Below, piece after piece: positions 21,411 through 32,792 of a DNA stretch of 64,000 nucleotides; positions within the stretch are counted from its first letter, which is position 1, and every line of letters starts with the position of its first letter. Origin of the DNA: Adenophora triphylla var. japonica (lineage: Eukaryota > Streptophyta > Magnoliopsida > Asterales > Campanulaceae); contig JAFEMH010002338.1 in NCBI GenBank assembly GCA_022495995.1, positions 62,001-126,000 on the forward strand, in the 5' to 3' direction. Made by a program: the position numbers and the translations under genes. The notes under the pieces are model-generated. The model did no database searches, was not told the origin of the DNA, and was given only the letters and a program-made list of their open reading frames with translations.

Positions 21411-23155
21411 TGTGATGAATGTGTTATCCGAAAATTTTCCCATTTTTTTGTTTGAAAGAAAATCAACGAAAACGGAGTCGCCACGCCATTTTAATTTTGA
21501 GGGCCAAAACTTTGAAAAAAGCCCGAGATCAGAGATTTTAGGTTCGGAGGTCATGTTACGCGTCGGGAAGGACGTTAGTGTGCACCCGACGCGCCTCGTA
21601 AAACGAGTCTTCCAAGCTGAAAATCATTTGTGTGTGTGTGTGTGTGTGTGTGTTTTGGCCAAAATAAGTTGAAACTCAGAAAAGTAAAAATTGGGATATC
21701 TTTTTAAGACTTTAAACTGATCCCATGATTTTTTGGAAGATTTTTGGATTGAGATTTGGTACTCAAAAGACCTTTTGAAGTTGAGAGCCATTTCTGCCAG
21801 AGTGAAAAAGGCAGTGGACCTTTGATTTTGAAATGGATTCAAGGGTCTTAAAACTTCATAATATGGATAAACTCAGAGAATGAAAGTTGTTCTAGACACC
21901 TTAAATAAGATTTGTGCGAAGGAATTTTCCATTTTGGAGAAGATTTGAGGGGTCAAAACCTTCTGGAAACCTCAGATATGAGATCTGGATTCCCAGAAGC
22001 TGATGAACTAGCCTCTGAAAGGAAATTTGAAAAGAGGAGTTTTACTCACCCAAAAAATAAAATAAAAATATGTCTGGAAAGCCCTGGATGTTGGCTACAA
22101 AAAGTATTTTGTAGTAAACACCAAATTACAAGTTCATATGTGTCCAAAAATTAAGACCATGGACTGAGGTCTGAGAAAATTGCTACTGGACAGCAACTTC
22201 TCAAGAAGGAGAATATGATTTTAAAGGGGGTTTTGCATCCATGCTTGTCCCCATTTCCCTAGGTTTTGGTTAGTGATCACTAGACATTTTAGTGGTGAAT
22301 CAACTATACCAAACCATCCTTGGGGTACATTAGGACTAAGCATTTCATTTGCTTGGGGAGGGGGATTTTACCCTTTGAAAATGAGATTTTATGCTTGAAA
22401 ATGGTTTTTAGGGTTTTGAAAATGAGTTTTCTTTGCAAGAAAGTAAGAGAACTTGAAAATAATGTTGATCTTTGTAGAAGATCATCCATGGAGATGGTCT
22501 TCCATGGTGATCTTCTTAGATCTAGAGCAAGAAGATGAAAGAACTACATTTTGTAGTTTGAAGATGCATGCATGGATGAGATTTAGGGTTAGGAAGAGGA
22601 GGGTTTACCAATCTTCCTTGTGTTCTTGAGTGTTTGGCTTGAGAGTATGAGTGTTTAGGGCTTTAATATGAGAGTGAGTGGATGAGTATGAGTTGGGAAA
22701 GATTGGAGAGAAAATGGTGACAATTCAAGTGAATTCTCACTGTTTTCTCTCTATATTTCGCCAGAGGTTCGGTGCAAAATGTGTTTTTCCTCCTTATTTT
22801 TGTGACTGGAGGGCTCAATTTATAGCCCTCTGGAAATTGCAATCATGTCAGCGCGGATGGGATCCCTCAGCGTGCACTGTTCATTAAATGCAACTCCAGC
22901 TTTGGACAAGAAGAATATTTCTTTTCAAAATTCAAATTAACAGCCAGTTTTTGTGTTTCCAGCCATTGCCATTTTTGGTTTTCTTCTTTTGTTTTGCTTT
23001 TTGAGATTCTTTTTAAGGTTTAACCTTAAATAACAATGCCCATTTTACCCTCACTTTGTTAGAGAAGTTAGGATTGTTAGGAATTGTTAGAAATGTTATA
23101 ACTTTCGTTAATTTTCTAACGAAAATTCTAACAAGCTCAAATTGGAGCACTTACA
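21411..23155 (-). repeat. 5' LTR of element B (right)
   Basis: 1745 bp, nearly identical to 4512-6254. Differences I noticed include the GT microsatellite length and single-base changes near 21862, 21914, 21926, 22029, 22127, 22138, 22692, 22850 and 22892. The change at 22850 breaks the promoter palindrome (TCAGCGCGGA). Confidence 0.92.
22816..22857 (-). promoter_or_regulatory. LTR core promoter of element B (right LTR), palindrome damaged
   Basis: TATAAATTG on the minus strand at 22824-22816 with the degraded palindrome at 22857-22848. This is the promoter that would drive the genomic RNA of the element. Confidence 0.6.
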
Positions 23156-24200
23156 ATGTCGCGTGACATAGGTTGCCTATGTCGCGTGACATACTTAGCC
23201 ACTTGCAGAGTCTTCAACAGCTGGGATCTACAGAGGTAACAAGGCATTAATATAGCCAAGTTAATTCACAAATAGATCTCAGAGAGCAAGTATTTCAATA
23301 GTGAACACTTCAAGAGGGTGTGGATATGAGGGATCCACACTCATCTTGAGTGTTCATGCAAGAAACAATGCCAAGCCGGAGCTTTTACATGAAATGGTAC
23401 GCAATCAGATGTGGATCTAGGCAATATGATACTAAAGCATGCAACTTTAATCAGGATATATCATTATTAACACATTTAGCATATAGATCTCATGTATAAT
23501 GAAGATAGGGAAAGGAAAAGGGTAGAAAATCGTTACCCTTAAAGACCACGACTTCCTATATCAAGTTAGATATAGGAGCCTTCAAACAGCAACCTCCGGG
23601 GACTGAGATCAAGCCTTGGTTCAATGAGAACCTTTGGTTCTTGATGTGTGTGGAAAGTGTGTGTGGGATTGGTTGAATGGTGAGTGATTTTGGGAGGATT
23701 AGTGTGGTTTTGGGTGTATATGGGAAGAGGGAGTAGGCTTCTGGGCGTATTCTCTGTAGAGGGGCACTGAGGAGTGAAGGAGGGGTCCCTAAAATGAGAG
23801 GTGCAGGCCTCTATTTATAGGCTGCATGGTAGTGGCTTAGTATGTCGCACGACATAACAAGCCATAACCGTTTTCCTTCTAGAAACATGCAAGGTGGCAA
23901 GCTTCTAGAAGTCTTCTTGGCAAGTTATGTCGCACGACATAACAAGCCCCATCCAGTTCCTTCTAGAAACATGCAAGGTGGCAGCCTTCTAGAAGGGAAT
24001 TTTGCATAAAAGAAAAACGTGTTTCTTTCATTCCAAGCAGTCCCTTCAGCCCTTAAAAGGTTTGGAACATTTCCGGAATTGCTTTGGAACTCTAGGAAAG
24101 TCTGGGGAATTGCCGGGAAACTTGCCGGAATTGCCAGGAAACTTGCCGGAATTGCCGGGAAACTTAACCGGAAGGCATGAGCCAGATTTGGGTACTTACA
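23156..24200 (-). repeat. 3' LTR of element C, right part
   Basis: It matches 38611-39083 over its first half, then runs on to GGGTACTTACA at 24200, the LTR end. On the element's own strand the LTR starts TGTAAGTACCCAAATCTGG, as in solo LTR D. It has TATA at 23811-23820 and palindromes at 23179, 23841 and 23926. Repeated CCGGAATTGCC words fill 24070-24170. Confidence 0.85.
23811..23856 (-). promoter_or_regulatory. LTR core promoter of element C
   Basis: CTATAAATAG on the minus strand (23820-23811) follows the near-palindrome TATGTCGTGCGACATA (23856-23841) by about 20 bp. A second copy lies at 23926-23941. Confidence 0.68.
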
Positions 24201-24484
24201 GAAGCCCCTCGGCAACGTCACTTGCAGGGCGAGTGGGGTTGTCGATAGAAAAGGATCCGATCTGGCGAATGCCGAGACGGATTGGGTGACCAAGTTGGTC
24301 GAGTGGCTGGACCTTTTATGAAAGGCTACCTACGTATCCCGAGTGGGAATCAAGCCATAATCGTAGTTCGGAATCCACTGGGGAAAGGGGGCGTCATATG
24401 TGACAAATTGGCTGAACCTAAAGTAGGCTACCTACATATCCCGGAGGAATCAAGCCAGGCCGTAGTTCGAACTTTTACTGAGTC
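24201..24484. other. PPT region and CTACG...CGTAG motifs next to the 3' LTR of C
   Basis: It starts GAAGCCCCTCGGCAACGTCA, conserved next to the 3' LTRs of A and B. Two copies of GGCTACCTACRTATCCC ... CGTAGTTCG (about 24324-24372 and 24426-24471) and GTGACCAAGTTGGTC (about 24288) follow. Confidence 0.6.
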
Positions 24485-25135
24485 GAAATGTTATTCCTTC
24501 ATTTGGGAATAACGGAGATCGAAAGAGAGCGAAATGTTATTCCTTCATTCTGGAATAACGGAGATCGCGAGAGAGATCGAAATGTTATTCCTTCATCCTG
24601 GAATAACGGAGATCGAAAGAGAGCGAAATGTTATTCCTTCGTCCTGGAATAACGGAGATCGCGAAAGAGGTCGAAATGTTATTCCTTCATCTTGGAATAA
24701 CGGAGATCGAAAGAGAGCGAAATGTTATTCCTTCAATCTGGAATAACGGAGATCGCGAGAGAGGTCGAAATGTTATTCCTTCATCTTGGAATAACGGAGA
24801 TCGAAAGAGAGTGAAATGTTATTCCTTCATTCGGGAATAACGGAGATCGCAAGAGAGGTCGAAATGTTATTCCTTCATCCTGGAATAACGGAGATCGAAA
24901 GAGAGCGAAATGTTATTCCTTCATTCTGGAATAACGGAGATCGCGAGAGAGGTCGAAATGTTATTCCTTCATCCTGGAATAACGGAGATCGAAAGAGAGC
25001 GAAATGTTATTCCTTCATTCTGGAATAACGGAGATCGGGGGAGAGGTCAAAATGTTATTCCTTCATCCTGGAATAACGGAGATCGAAAGAGAGCGAAATG
25101 TTATTCCTTCATTCTGGAATAACGGAAATTGCGAG
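24485..25135. repeat. Tandem array of 47-bp stem-loop units, about 14 copies (element C)
   Basis: Each unit carries GTTATTCC-N8-GGAATAAC (arms of 8, loop of 8) followed by GGAGATCG and a GA-rich spacer. Spacers alternate (CGAAAGAGAGCG against CGCGAGAGAGGTCG), giving a 94-bp higher-order period. Frames crossing it are repeat translations. Confidence 0.9.
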
Positions 25136-25184
25136 AAAGGATGGATTTTGTAAATAAGTAGGAAGGACTCAATAATTTTTGTAA

Positions 25185-25440
25185 AGAAAGTGGGACGTAC
25201 CCTGATAATTTTTGTAAAGAAAAGTGGGACGTACCCAATAATTTTTGTAAAGAAAGTGGGACGTACCCTGATAATTAAAGAAAGTGGGACGTACCCTGAT
25301 AATTTTTGTAAAGAAACGGGACGTACCCTGATAATTTTTGTAAAGAAAAGTGGGACGTACCCTAATAATTTTTGTAAAGAAACGGGACGTACCCTGATAA
25401 TTTTTGTAAAGAAATGGGACGTACCCTGATGATTTTATTA
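25185..25440. repeat. Tandem array, about 33-37 bp unit, about 8 copies
   Basis: Unit: GTGGGACGTACCCTGATAAT then TTTTGTAAAGAAA. GGGACGTACCC contains the inverted repeat GGGacgtaCCC. It lies between the 47-bp array and the antisense gene promoter. Confidence 0.85.
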
Positions 25441-25651
25441 TTTGAAAATAGAATTGAAAATGCTATGGGCAAATAAAATGAGCCACAGGGGTAAATTTGA
25501 AAAATAGGCCACGGGGGCACTGAAGGGAAAACTGGATTGGAAATGATTGGAAATGCCAGGGGCACAAAGGGTAAAACAGGCCTATGAGGGATAAAATCGT
25601 AAAATTGAGCCTTCAGGGGCAAAATTGTAAAAATCAGCCACATGGGCTTAG

Positions 25652-25667
25652 TATGTCGCACGACATA
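25652..25667 (+). promoter_or_regulatory. Palindrome upstream of the antisense PMD gene of C
   Basis: TATGTCGCACGACATA, the LTR palindrome of this element, lies 172 bp upstream of the ATG (25840). A TTTAAAAA stretch follows about 25 bp later, then a GAGA-rich leader, as in A, B and E. Confidence 0.62.
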
Positions 25668-25839
25668 AGAGGCCATGTGGACAGATTCTTTAAAAATTCG
25701 CACAGTCGTCATTTGAAATTCAATTAGACTTGAAATTGAGAGGGAGACGACAGCGAGAAGAGAGAGAGAGCAAACATCAGAGGGAGATTTGAGAGAAATT
25801 GAGAGAAATCAAACACCTTTAGTCCGATTCAATTGGAAA

Positions 25840-28281
25840 ATGCCTCCTAGATTGCATCCTACCAAGAGAGGACCTCAACACGTAGAGTTGGCTACTCGAC
25901 GGAAAGGGGTTCAGAGGAATCAAAGGCCGTTTCTTCCGGAAGCTCAAAGAGGAGATTTCTATCCGCAGCTCGATGAGCATACTTCGGATGTCAGGAAGAA
26001 AGATGTGGTAAGTAACCTAGGTTTTTTGAAAATTTTTGATTTGGGTGAAATTGATTTGATTTTTTTTTTCAGACTGCAACTATGAATTGACATGAATTGG
26101 CATGTGAACATGGATTGAACTAGGAAAATGTGATGCTAAAATGCATGCTCTACATTGATAGGTTTTGACCTATTTTCATTTGAGATGATTTCAAGAAATA
26201 GCACGAAGTATTCATACTTGTGCCATGTTTATTTGCAAGGATTGCGCACCCGTGGTTCCCCGGAGGTGATTGGTAGGCTATGGCAGAGCTTGCCGGGTAG
26301 CCAGGAGCAGGTACATTCGCCTAAGGGCATGGTTTACGCCGTCGGGCTGGGGCGATTCTTTGAGATGGCGAAGGCCATTGGAGACACACAGAGGAGTGTG
26401 GATTTGGTGAGGGCATTTAGAGAGTTTTGGTGAGAGACCACTCATTCATTCCACTTCTCTTGGGGTGAGACGACAGTCACACCATATGATTTCGCGGTCA
26501 TCACGGGATTGCCTTTTACAGCTAAGCCGATCTACATAGATGAGCCTGCACAGGGAGTTGAGCCCCAGCCTATTGCTGATGCCGATTTTATGAGTTTGCT
26601 TGGCTTCGTTCCCCAGATCAAGAAGGGGAATAGATACGAGCTGGGTGAGCTGCATGGCTTGATTGGAGAGCAGAGTAGGGACTACCTTTTTGTTGATGAT
26701 CCTGTTGAGAGCCGACTGAGAGCCGAGAGATTGGCGAGAGCCTTCGTATGGGTGGGTTTTTCTGACATGCTGTTTATCAACAGCGCATCTACTGCCTTGA
26801 TTTCACTGCTGGAGCTTCCGAGCACTGGGATGCTTTGTGGGGAATCTATCTGGGGTGAGCGGAGTTTAGCCGAGATGTACTTGGCTCTAGATGACGTCAG
26901 CAGAGGGAAGGCGAAGTATTTTACCTGCTGTCACTTGGCTTTCGAGGTATTCTCTCACCTTGACTTCTTTTTTTTTGCACATTTCACTCTATCATTTTCC
27001 TTATTTTGACTTCTTCTTCTTCTTTTCAGGCTTGGGCCTACGAGTATTTTAGGCATTATGCATGGCGAGATCGGGATGAGTTTCACTGCCACCACTTTTC
27101 CTGCTCTCAGACGGTGGACGAAGAATGCCAAGAGACAGACCAGGACGGAGGGTGTGAGGTGCCGGATTACGGCTCTGTATCATGATACGCTGACATGCTT
27201 GAGAGGGACTCCCCAGAGGCTGAGTTTATTCCCTTGGACTGGCCGTTATGGCGATTTGGATTTAGATCACGCTGCGCACTTGACAGAGTGTCGCAAGCTG
27301 CTGGTGGGTTTGTCCGGAGATGCCCTATACTTGGCAGAGAGGATGTATAGACAGCATGGGCCCAATATGCCTGCTCAGATCCCTGATGATCCTCCAGCTA
27401 GGATGTGGCTGCCTCGCCAGCTGGCGAATGTAGATGCTTTGATTGTAGGCGTGGCGGCACATCTCTTTACACGGGATGGGGATTACACCTTATATGTGGC
27501 TAGACATCTTCAGTCCCCACAGGTCAGAGTTGGCTATGGTGCTCAGGGTGCGGGACCCTCGACTGGCCATGTTGCTAGACCTCCTTTTCCCCTGACTTTC
27601 ATTGATTACCAGGGTGGCGGTCGTATGCGGCAATCTCCTATTGATATGTCACAGACTCATCCTCATCTGGTGCTCCCGCGAGGTTCTAGATCTGTAAGTA
27701 CCGCTCTTTGCGTCTTTTGGATTGCTTGCATCTCTTTTTGTTATCAATAACTGCATTTTGACACTTATTATGTCTGCTTGTAACAGGTGTCGGCCCAGGC
27801 TTACAGGCATTTGACCAGGGCTTATACTGGCGTTGTGAGCATGATTGGCAAGCTCCAGAAAGGCATGAGCTTCTGGAAGAATCAGTGCCGGTCACAGGGT
27901 TCGATCGATATCTCCCCACCTGGCCAGCCGAGAAAGAAGAAGGGCCGCTTTGATGATGTAGGCACCAGCGGGGGCACCAGCGGGGGCGCTAGCGGATCGA
28001 AGCTTCGGACAAAGAATCCAAATGTGCCTCTTCACGGACCAGTTGAGATTGATGATGATGATGACGAGGATGGTGGGGCTGAGACAGCCACAGACTACGA
28101 TCTTGATTCTGGCGTTATCAGTGAGCTTGATGACTATTATCGCACGGGGACCATAGCCTACGAGGCACCTTCTGACGATCCTGATGATGAGCCTGAGGAG
28201 GCTGAGGATGACGACGAGGATGAAGATGATGATGAAGATGGAGAAGATGATGGAGAGGATGATGGAGATGACTCAGAGTAG
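25840..28281 (+). pseudogene. Antisense plant-mobile-domain gene of element C
   Basis: Exon 1 is 25840-26007 (168 nt; donor GTG|GTAAGT). Exon 2 (about 26240-26946) carries the plant mobile domain: RAFREFW, a TGA where TGG is expected (26431), then ETTHSFHFSWGETTVTPYDF and AVITGLPFTAKP. Exon 3 (27030-27690) starts AWAYEYFRHY after CTTTTCAG and ends in RGSRS|GTAAGT; its main frame is shifted by one base near 27057. Exon 4 (27788-28281) ends in a long Asp/Glu tail, with about 45 acidic residues in the last 90. The exon 1/exon 2 phase does not fit my splice choice, so one junction may be wrong or an indel is present. With one nonsense codon and one frameshift it is probably dead, though otherwise well preserved. 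Confidence 0.75.
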
Positions 28282-31200
28282 CCCCCTTCCCCCTAAATTA
28301 TTATGACTTTTTTTGTTATTGTACCCTTTTAGGGAAAACATATCATGTTATTTTTGCTATGCACTTCTTTTAGACTTGGTCTATTTTGTATGTACATTGT
28401 TATCCCTTTTGTTGCACGCATTTATGAAATGGTGGTGGGGTAACTAGCTTGAATTGGATGACTTGAATGGATTTCTGGCTTGAATATGTACCAGGTAGAT
28501 GAATGCATGGGTGTACACGGGGTAAATGAACCCTCCCCTATGCATTTGAGAAGTGGATGAGTGGTATTTGCAGCTTTTGACAAGTCGGGGAGTGCCCTGG
28601 GGAATACAGCACACTGCAGATCGCTGATGTCTGATGTTGGCTTATTATGTCGCGCGACTTAGTAAGCCAAGTGGCTAGTTTTGTCGCGTGACATAAGTAG
28701 CCTGAACTGCACTTTTCATTGCCTTAGGAATTGGAATGGAATTGCCGACACAGGTTGGAATTGGGTGACCAAAGGGGTCACAAACCTGATCTCTTCGGGG
28801 CGATGGCAAAGAAATATTGGTCCCTTCCTATAAGGATGGAAACGAGGTGACCTAGGAGGTCAAACGGCCAATCCTACTAGGAATGTGCCAAATAAAAGGG
28901 GTGACCAATATGGTCAGATAGTTAGACTTTTATGAAAAGCTTACGCACCATTGAAGAATGGAGAAAGAAAAAGGTGACCAATGTGGTCAGATGGCTGGAC
29001 CTTTATGAAAGGCTACCTACGTATCCCGGAGGAATCAAGCCTTGGTCGTAGTTCAAGCCTCATCTAGACAGTTAGGAACGATGTCTAAGATCCTTGAGAT
29101 TTTGACAACTAATGGAGGTTGTCATCCTGAGGAAGCTAAAGCTTACATAACTATCGAGTAGATAGAGGCAACTATAGCTGGAAAACTTGAGCATACTTCT
29201 CAATCTGTGATAGAGGTAGCCAAAGTTGGATTTTTGACAATTAGGAAACTGTCGCCTGGCGTTATCTCGTTATAACGGAAGTAACGGAGGCGCTTTTGGG
29301 AGAAAATGTTATTATTAGCAATTGGCACGTTACTTGAGCCTAGGGGTGATTTTTTCTTGGAAACAATGGTAGGGGCCCAGGTGCGGATGTATATATGGAA
29401 TGTGTTTGGAATGTGTTTAAGACAGGTTTCAAGCAGGTGGGGTCGTATCCCTCGGGTGCGGACTGAACTGCTATTGTTGCTGAGATGTTGTCAACGTGGA
29501 CTGGAATTCCTTCTTAGGCTGAGACTGGGTTTAAACCTCGGGTCTCGATGAATGTTCCTTTCTCACACTCTGGCATTTGAAGCTGATGCTGACAGGCTTT
29601 TACCACCAAAGACTAAAGCAGATGTCGAAGTGACCAAACCTTTCTTCGAGGGGTGGATGCAACTTATCGAAGCCCCGGTCTAAGGAAAAACTTTTTGCAA
29701 AGCCCCATGCCTTATTAAAGCAAGGAAAGGTCCTTTCATTTGGCAAAGCCCCGATTGGATGAACTGAGTGGGCGAAGTTTTAGGTTACAAAGAAGTGACT
29801 TGGTGAAGCCCCAATCTGATGACCTAGCAAAAATCCCAATATGATTGGTACTGCAAAAGTGATCCTGAGGTTAATCTGACCAAGACTGAATCCATCTTGT
29901 AACATAGTGAGGAACCCAATGCGGACCCCAAAAATGGCTAAAGAAGCCCCAGTCTAAAGAAAGGGCTTGGCAAAGCCCCAAGCCTTGAAGAGTTTCAAGG
30001 CAACCCTAATGCGAATTGTAGCAGAAGAGGGAAGACCTATCCTTTCGTACTTACTTTCTTGTTTCCTTTAGTCTCTCAGCCAACCTTAAGAAGATGTGAA
30101 AGAAAAGATTTTTAGAAATTTATACATGCAGGGGCATATTTTTCAAAAGGTGGGAATAGATCCCGATTTTGTGTTATTTTGATGGCCTTATTCGACGTAG
30201 GCACAAAAACTCGCTTTGGGTTTGACTCTTTTGAGAGATTATAAGCGTAGAAAGGTTTGTAAAAGTGTATGGAAGCCCCTGCTGACAGAAAATTAGTGTT
30301 TAGCACTATTTTTCCTAAGATGTAGAAAAGGAAGACTTGTCAAGACATCTGAAAAATTGTTTTATTTACAATGATCACAAGATTGCTTAAAACCCTTTAT
30401 TGATGTTCGGGTTATTCAACCATTAATCTCGATATGAAGAAAAACATTCTTATTAATCATGAGGAGAAAGTCAACCAATGTCGTGGACCAAGGTTGGCTA
30501 GTGTGAAAGAAAGGTTCTTGTATAGGGAGGTCATTGATGAGACCGGGTTTTTTGAGATCTGACTGTGTCTATGAGAGAGGTCATTGATGAGACCGGATTT
30601 TCTGGAACTTGGATATGTTTATGGGAGAGGTCATTTGATGAGACCGAATTCTCTGGGATTTGAATATGCTTATGACCGGACCATTGCTGGTTGCCTACGT
30701 TCCCCTCATTGTGAGGAGCTCAGGTCGCCGTAATTCGGCTTTGGCCGAACTGCTTCTGGCTTTGGGAAATGGGATTTATGGTTCCTTTAATGAAAAGGCT
30801 CGGATGAGAAGATTGGATGATGAGGCGTGGGCCTCGGGATGGTTCCTTGACCAAGTCATTCTTGGACGACTACTTCTGATTGCTTCCTCTTTCATTGGGG
30901 GAGAAAGGATTTGCACGTGCCTACAGGCTTATGAAATGTTTCTGGCTTTGCTTCGACCGCCCCATTGTTATCGACAACTTTCATTCTCTGAGCTTTGATT
31001 TTGCCTGTCCGTCAAGCTTTTGATGGGCGGTGCTGGGTCCTTGGCCTCATTTTCTTTTATTTTTATGTGCAACCCTGTTTTTTGCCTAGACTGTCCTTTT
31101 TTGGGATTTTCAGCCTAGCTAGGCATTACTCTTTTTGCACTAAGATTTTTTTTTTCTTCTTTTTTTATGTGCAACCCTGTTTTTTTCCTAGACTGCCCTT

Positions 31201-31813
31201 TTTTGGGATTTTCAGCCTAGCTGGGTATTACTCTTTTTGCACTACATTTTTTTTCTTTTTGTTTTTTTTTATTTTCTGAAGCGCCTGAGGGCCAAGGTGA
31301 GCCCCTGCTTGAATTTTCTTGACATCCTTGAGGTCGAAGGCAGGCTCCTAGGTTGTTGTTGACACGGGGTCAATCTTTTGAAGCTGAGTGGCCTTTTGTT
31401 GTCCCTTGACAATGCCGCCGTCGTTGACTTGGTCAAGGTGATGGTGAGGACATGGTTTGGGAAGTGTATGGATTAATGAAGGCCTTTTGTGAGGTAAGAA
31501 AAGTGTATGGGGAAGGCATTAGTTGACTTTCTCACACTGATTAATCAAAACGTTAATTATTTCGAGAGATTAATTGTTGAGTAATGTAAATGATCATATA
31601 AAATAAAACCATTTCATTAAATATAATGTAGGTGTGCAAATAATGTCTTAAGTCTAGCAAGAAAAGAAGAAGACTCTTTTATAGAAAATTAAAGATTAAT
31701 TACAATGTCCGTGGAGGACTTGATTGAAAGAGAAAAGTACTAGAACCTACGAAGGTTGACTGAGAGACTATATTCTTTTAATCTTGCTTAAGGATAGGTA
31801 GACCCTAGTCTAG
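28282..31813. other. Internal region of C with no recognisable pol
   Basis: No RT, RNase H, protease or integrase motif in any frame. It contains two palindromes of the C type (28646-28661, 28679-28694), GTGACC-N5-GGTC repeats (28768-28965), a CTACG...CGTAG motif (29013-29062), loose AAAGCCCC repeats (29660-29990), a three-copy repeat with GGTC-N8-GACC (about 30525-30655), TGCCTACGTTCCCCTCATTG (30694), and a direct repeat pair GTGCAACCCTGTTTTTT (31069 and 31170), matching the segment downstream of integrase in B. A second antisense gene such as a DUF7745-like ORF may once have stood here; I see no trace of its protein. Confidence 0.5.
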
Positions 31814-32715
31814 CTACTCTTCGCTGGTTGGACTGCCAGGGAGCTTGAGCTTTCCTTCGTAGATCAGCCATTGAATTTCTTTCTTCAGATCCAAACACTT
31901 GTCTGTCACGTGACCATAATGCTTGTGGTACTCACAGAACTTGGTTCTGTCAACTTTACGTGGGTTTCTCGGCTTATAATTCTCGAGAGGTGTGAGAAGG
32001 CCTCGTTTCACCAAATCGTCAAAAACTTTGCTCATGGGCATCCCAACATCATGCTGACGTTTCTGATCTTGCACCTCCTGAATCGACCTCTTACCATAAC
32101 TTTCTGTTTTTGGCCCATGGAGGTTCTCGAACTTCCCGTCTTCTATCAACTTTTGGATCTCATGCCTCAAATAGCAACAATCATCAGTGTCGTGCCCGGG
32201 GTATTGGTGGAAAAGACAATGCTTAGACTCATCCAACTGAACGTTGGGGTTCTTGGGCTTCCAATTATCCAGTGGCTTTATCAGCTTTTCTTTCATCAGC
32301 TCTTCCAGAATCTTGCTTAAAGGCATATCCGCATTGTCGAAATGAAGGGAACGGAGTTTTCGGGAAACATTGTTGTTCTCGAGACTTGGATTTCTATTGT
32401 CCAATTAGTTCCATTGTTGGATTTGGCTGAAGGAAGCTACGACACTCTTTCCTTTGTGAGGGACTGGTGCTGAGCCAGGTGTAAGTACCCAAATCTGGCT
32501 CATGCCTTCCGGTTAATTTTCCCGGCAATTCCGGTAAATTTCCCGGTAATTCCCCGGACTTTCCTAGAGTTCCGAAACAATTCCGGAACTGTTCCAAACC
32601 TCTTAAGGGCTGAAGGGAAGGCTTAGTAATTAAGAAACACGTTTTTCTTAATTACAAAAAGTTTCTAGAATTGCCACCTTGCATGATTATAGAAATATGC
32701 TGAGTCATTGTGGAT

Positions 32716-32792
32716 AATGCCGCACGGCTGCATTAGCCAAGGACCCCTAGCCACACGGCCTCATTAGCCTTATCCAGACTGCCTATAAATAG
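32716..32792 (+). promoter_or_regulatory. LTR core promoter of solo LTR D
   Basis: The imperfect palindrome AATGCCGCACGGCTGCATT (32716-32734), a partial second copy about 30 bp on, then TATAAATAG at 32784. In C's own LTR the same position holds TATGTCGTGCGACATA, so the palindrome differs within one family. Confidence 0.55.

Larger units (their letters stand above)
4512..23155 (-). mobile_element. Element B: 18.6-kb Tat/Ogre-like element with two antisense genes
   Basis: Two long repeats, 4512-6254 and 21411-23155, begin TGTGATGAATG and end GAGCACTTACA on the + strand and are flanked by ATGTC (4507-4511 and 23156-23160). The PBS lies beside the right LTR, so the element reads on the minus strand: 5' LTR, PBS, leader, gag, protease, a linker, part of integrase, then on the + strand a DUF7745-like ORF and a plant-mobile-domain gene, a stem-loop array, and the 3' LTR. 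RT, RNase H and the first half of integrase are missing. The LTRs differ at about ten positions by eye, so the insertion is young while gag-pol is old and broken. Confidence 0.9.

Noticed and set aside
24534..25122. Several 70-codon frames with a repeated MLFLHPGITEIERERNVIPS peptide
   Set aside because: They mirror the 47-bp stem-loop array and shift frame with unit length; not a protein.
28050..28281. Acidic tail of the PMD gene of C as a separate gene
   Set aside because: It continues in phase from the exon starting at 27788, and long Asp/Glu tails also end other PMD copies.
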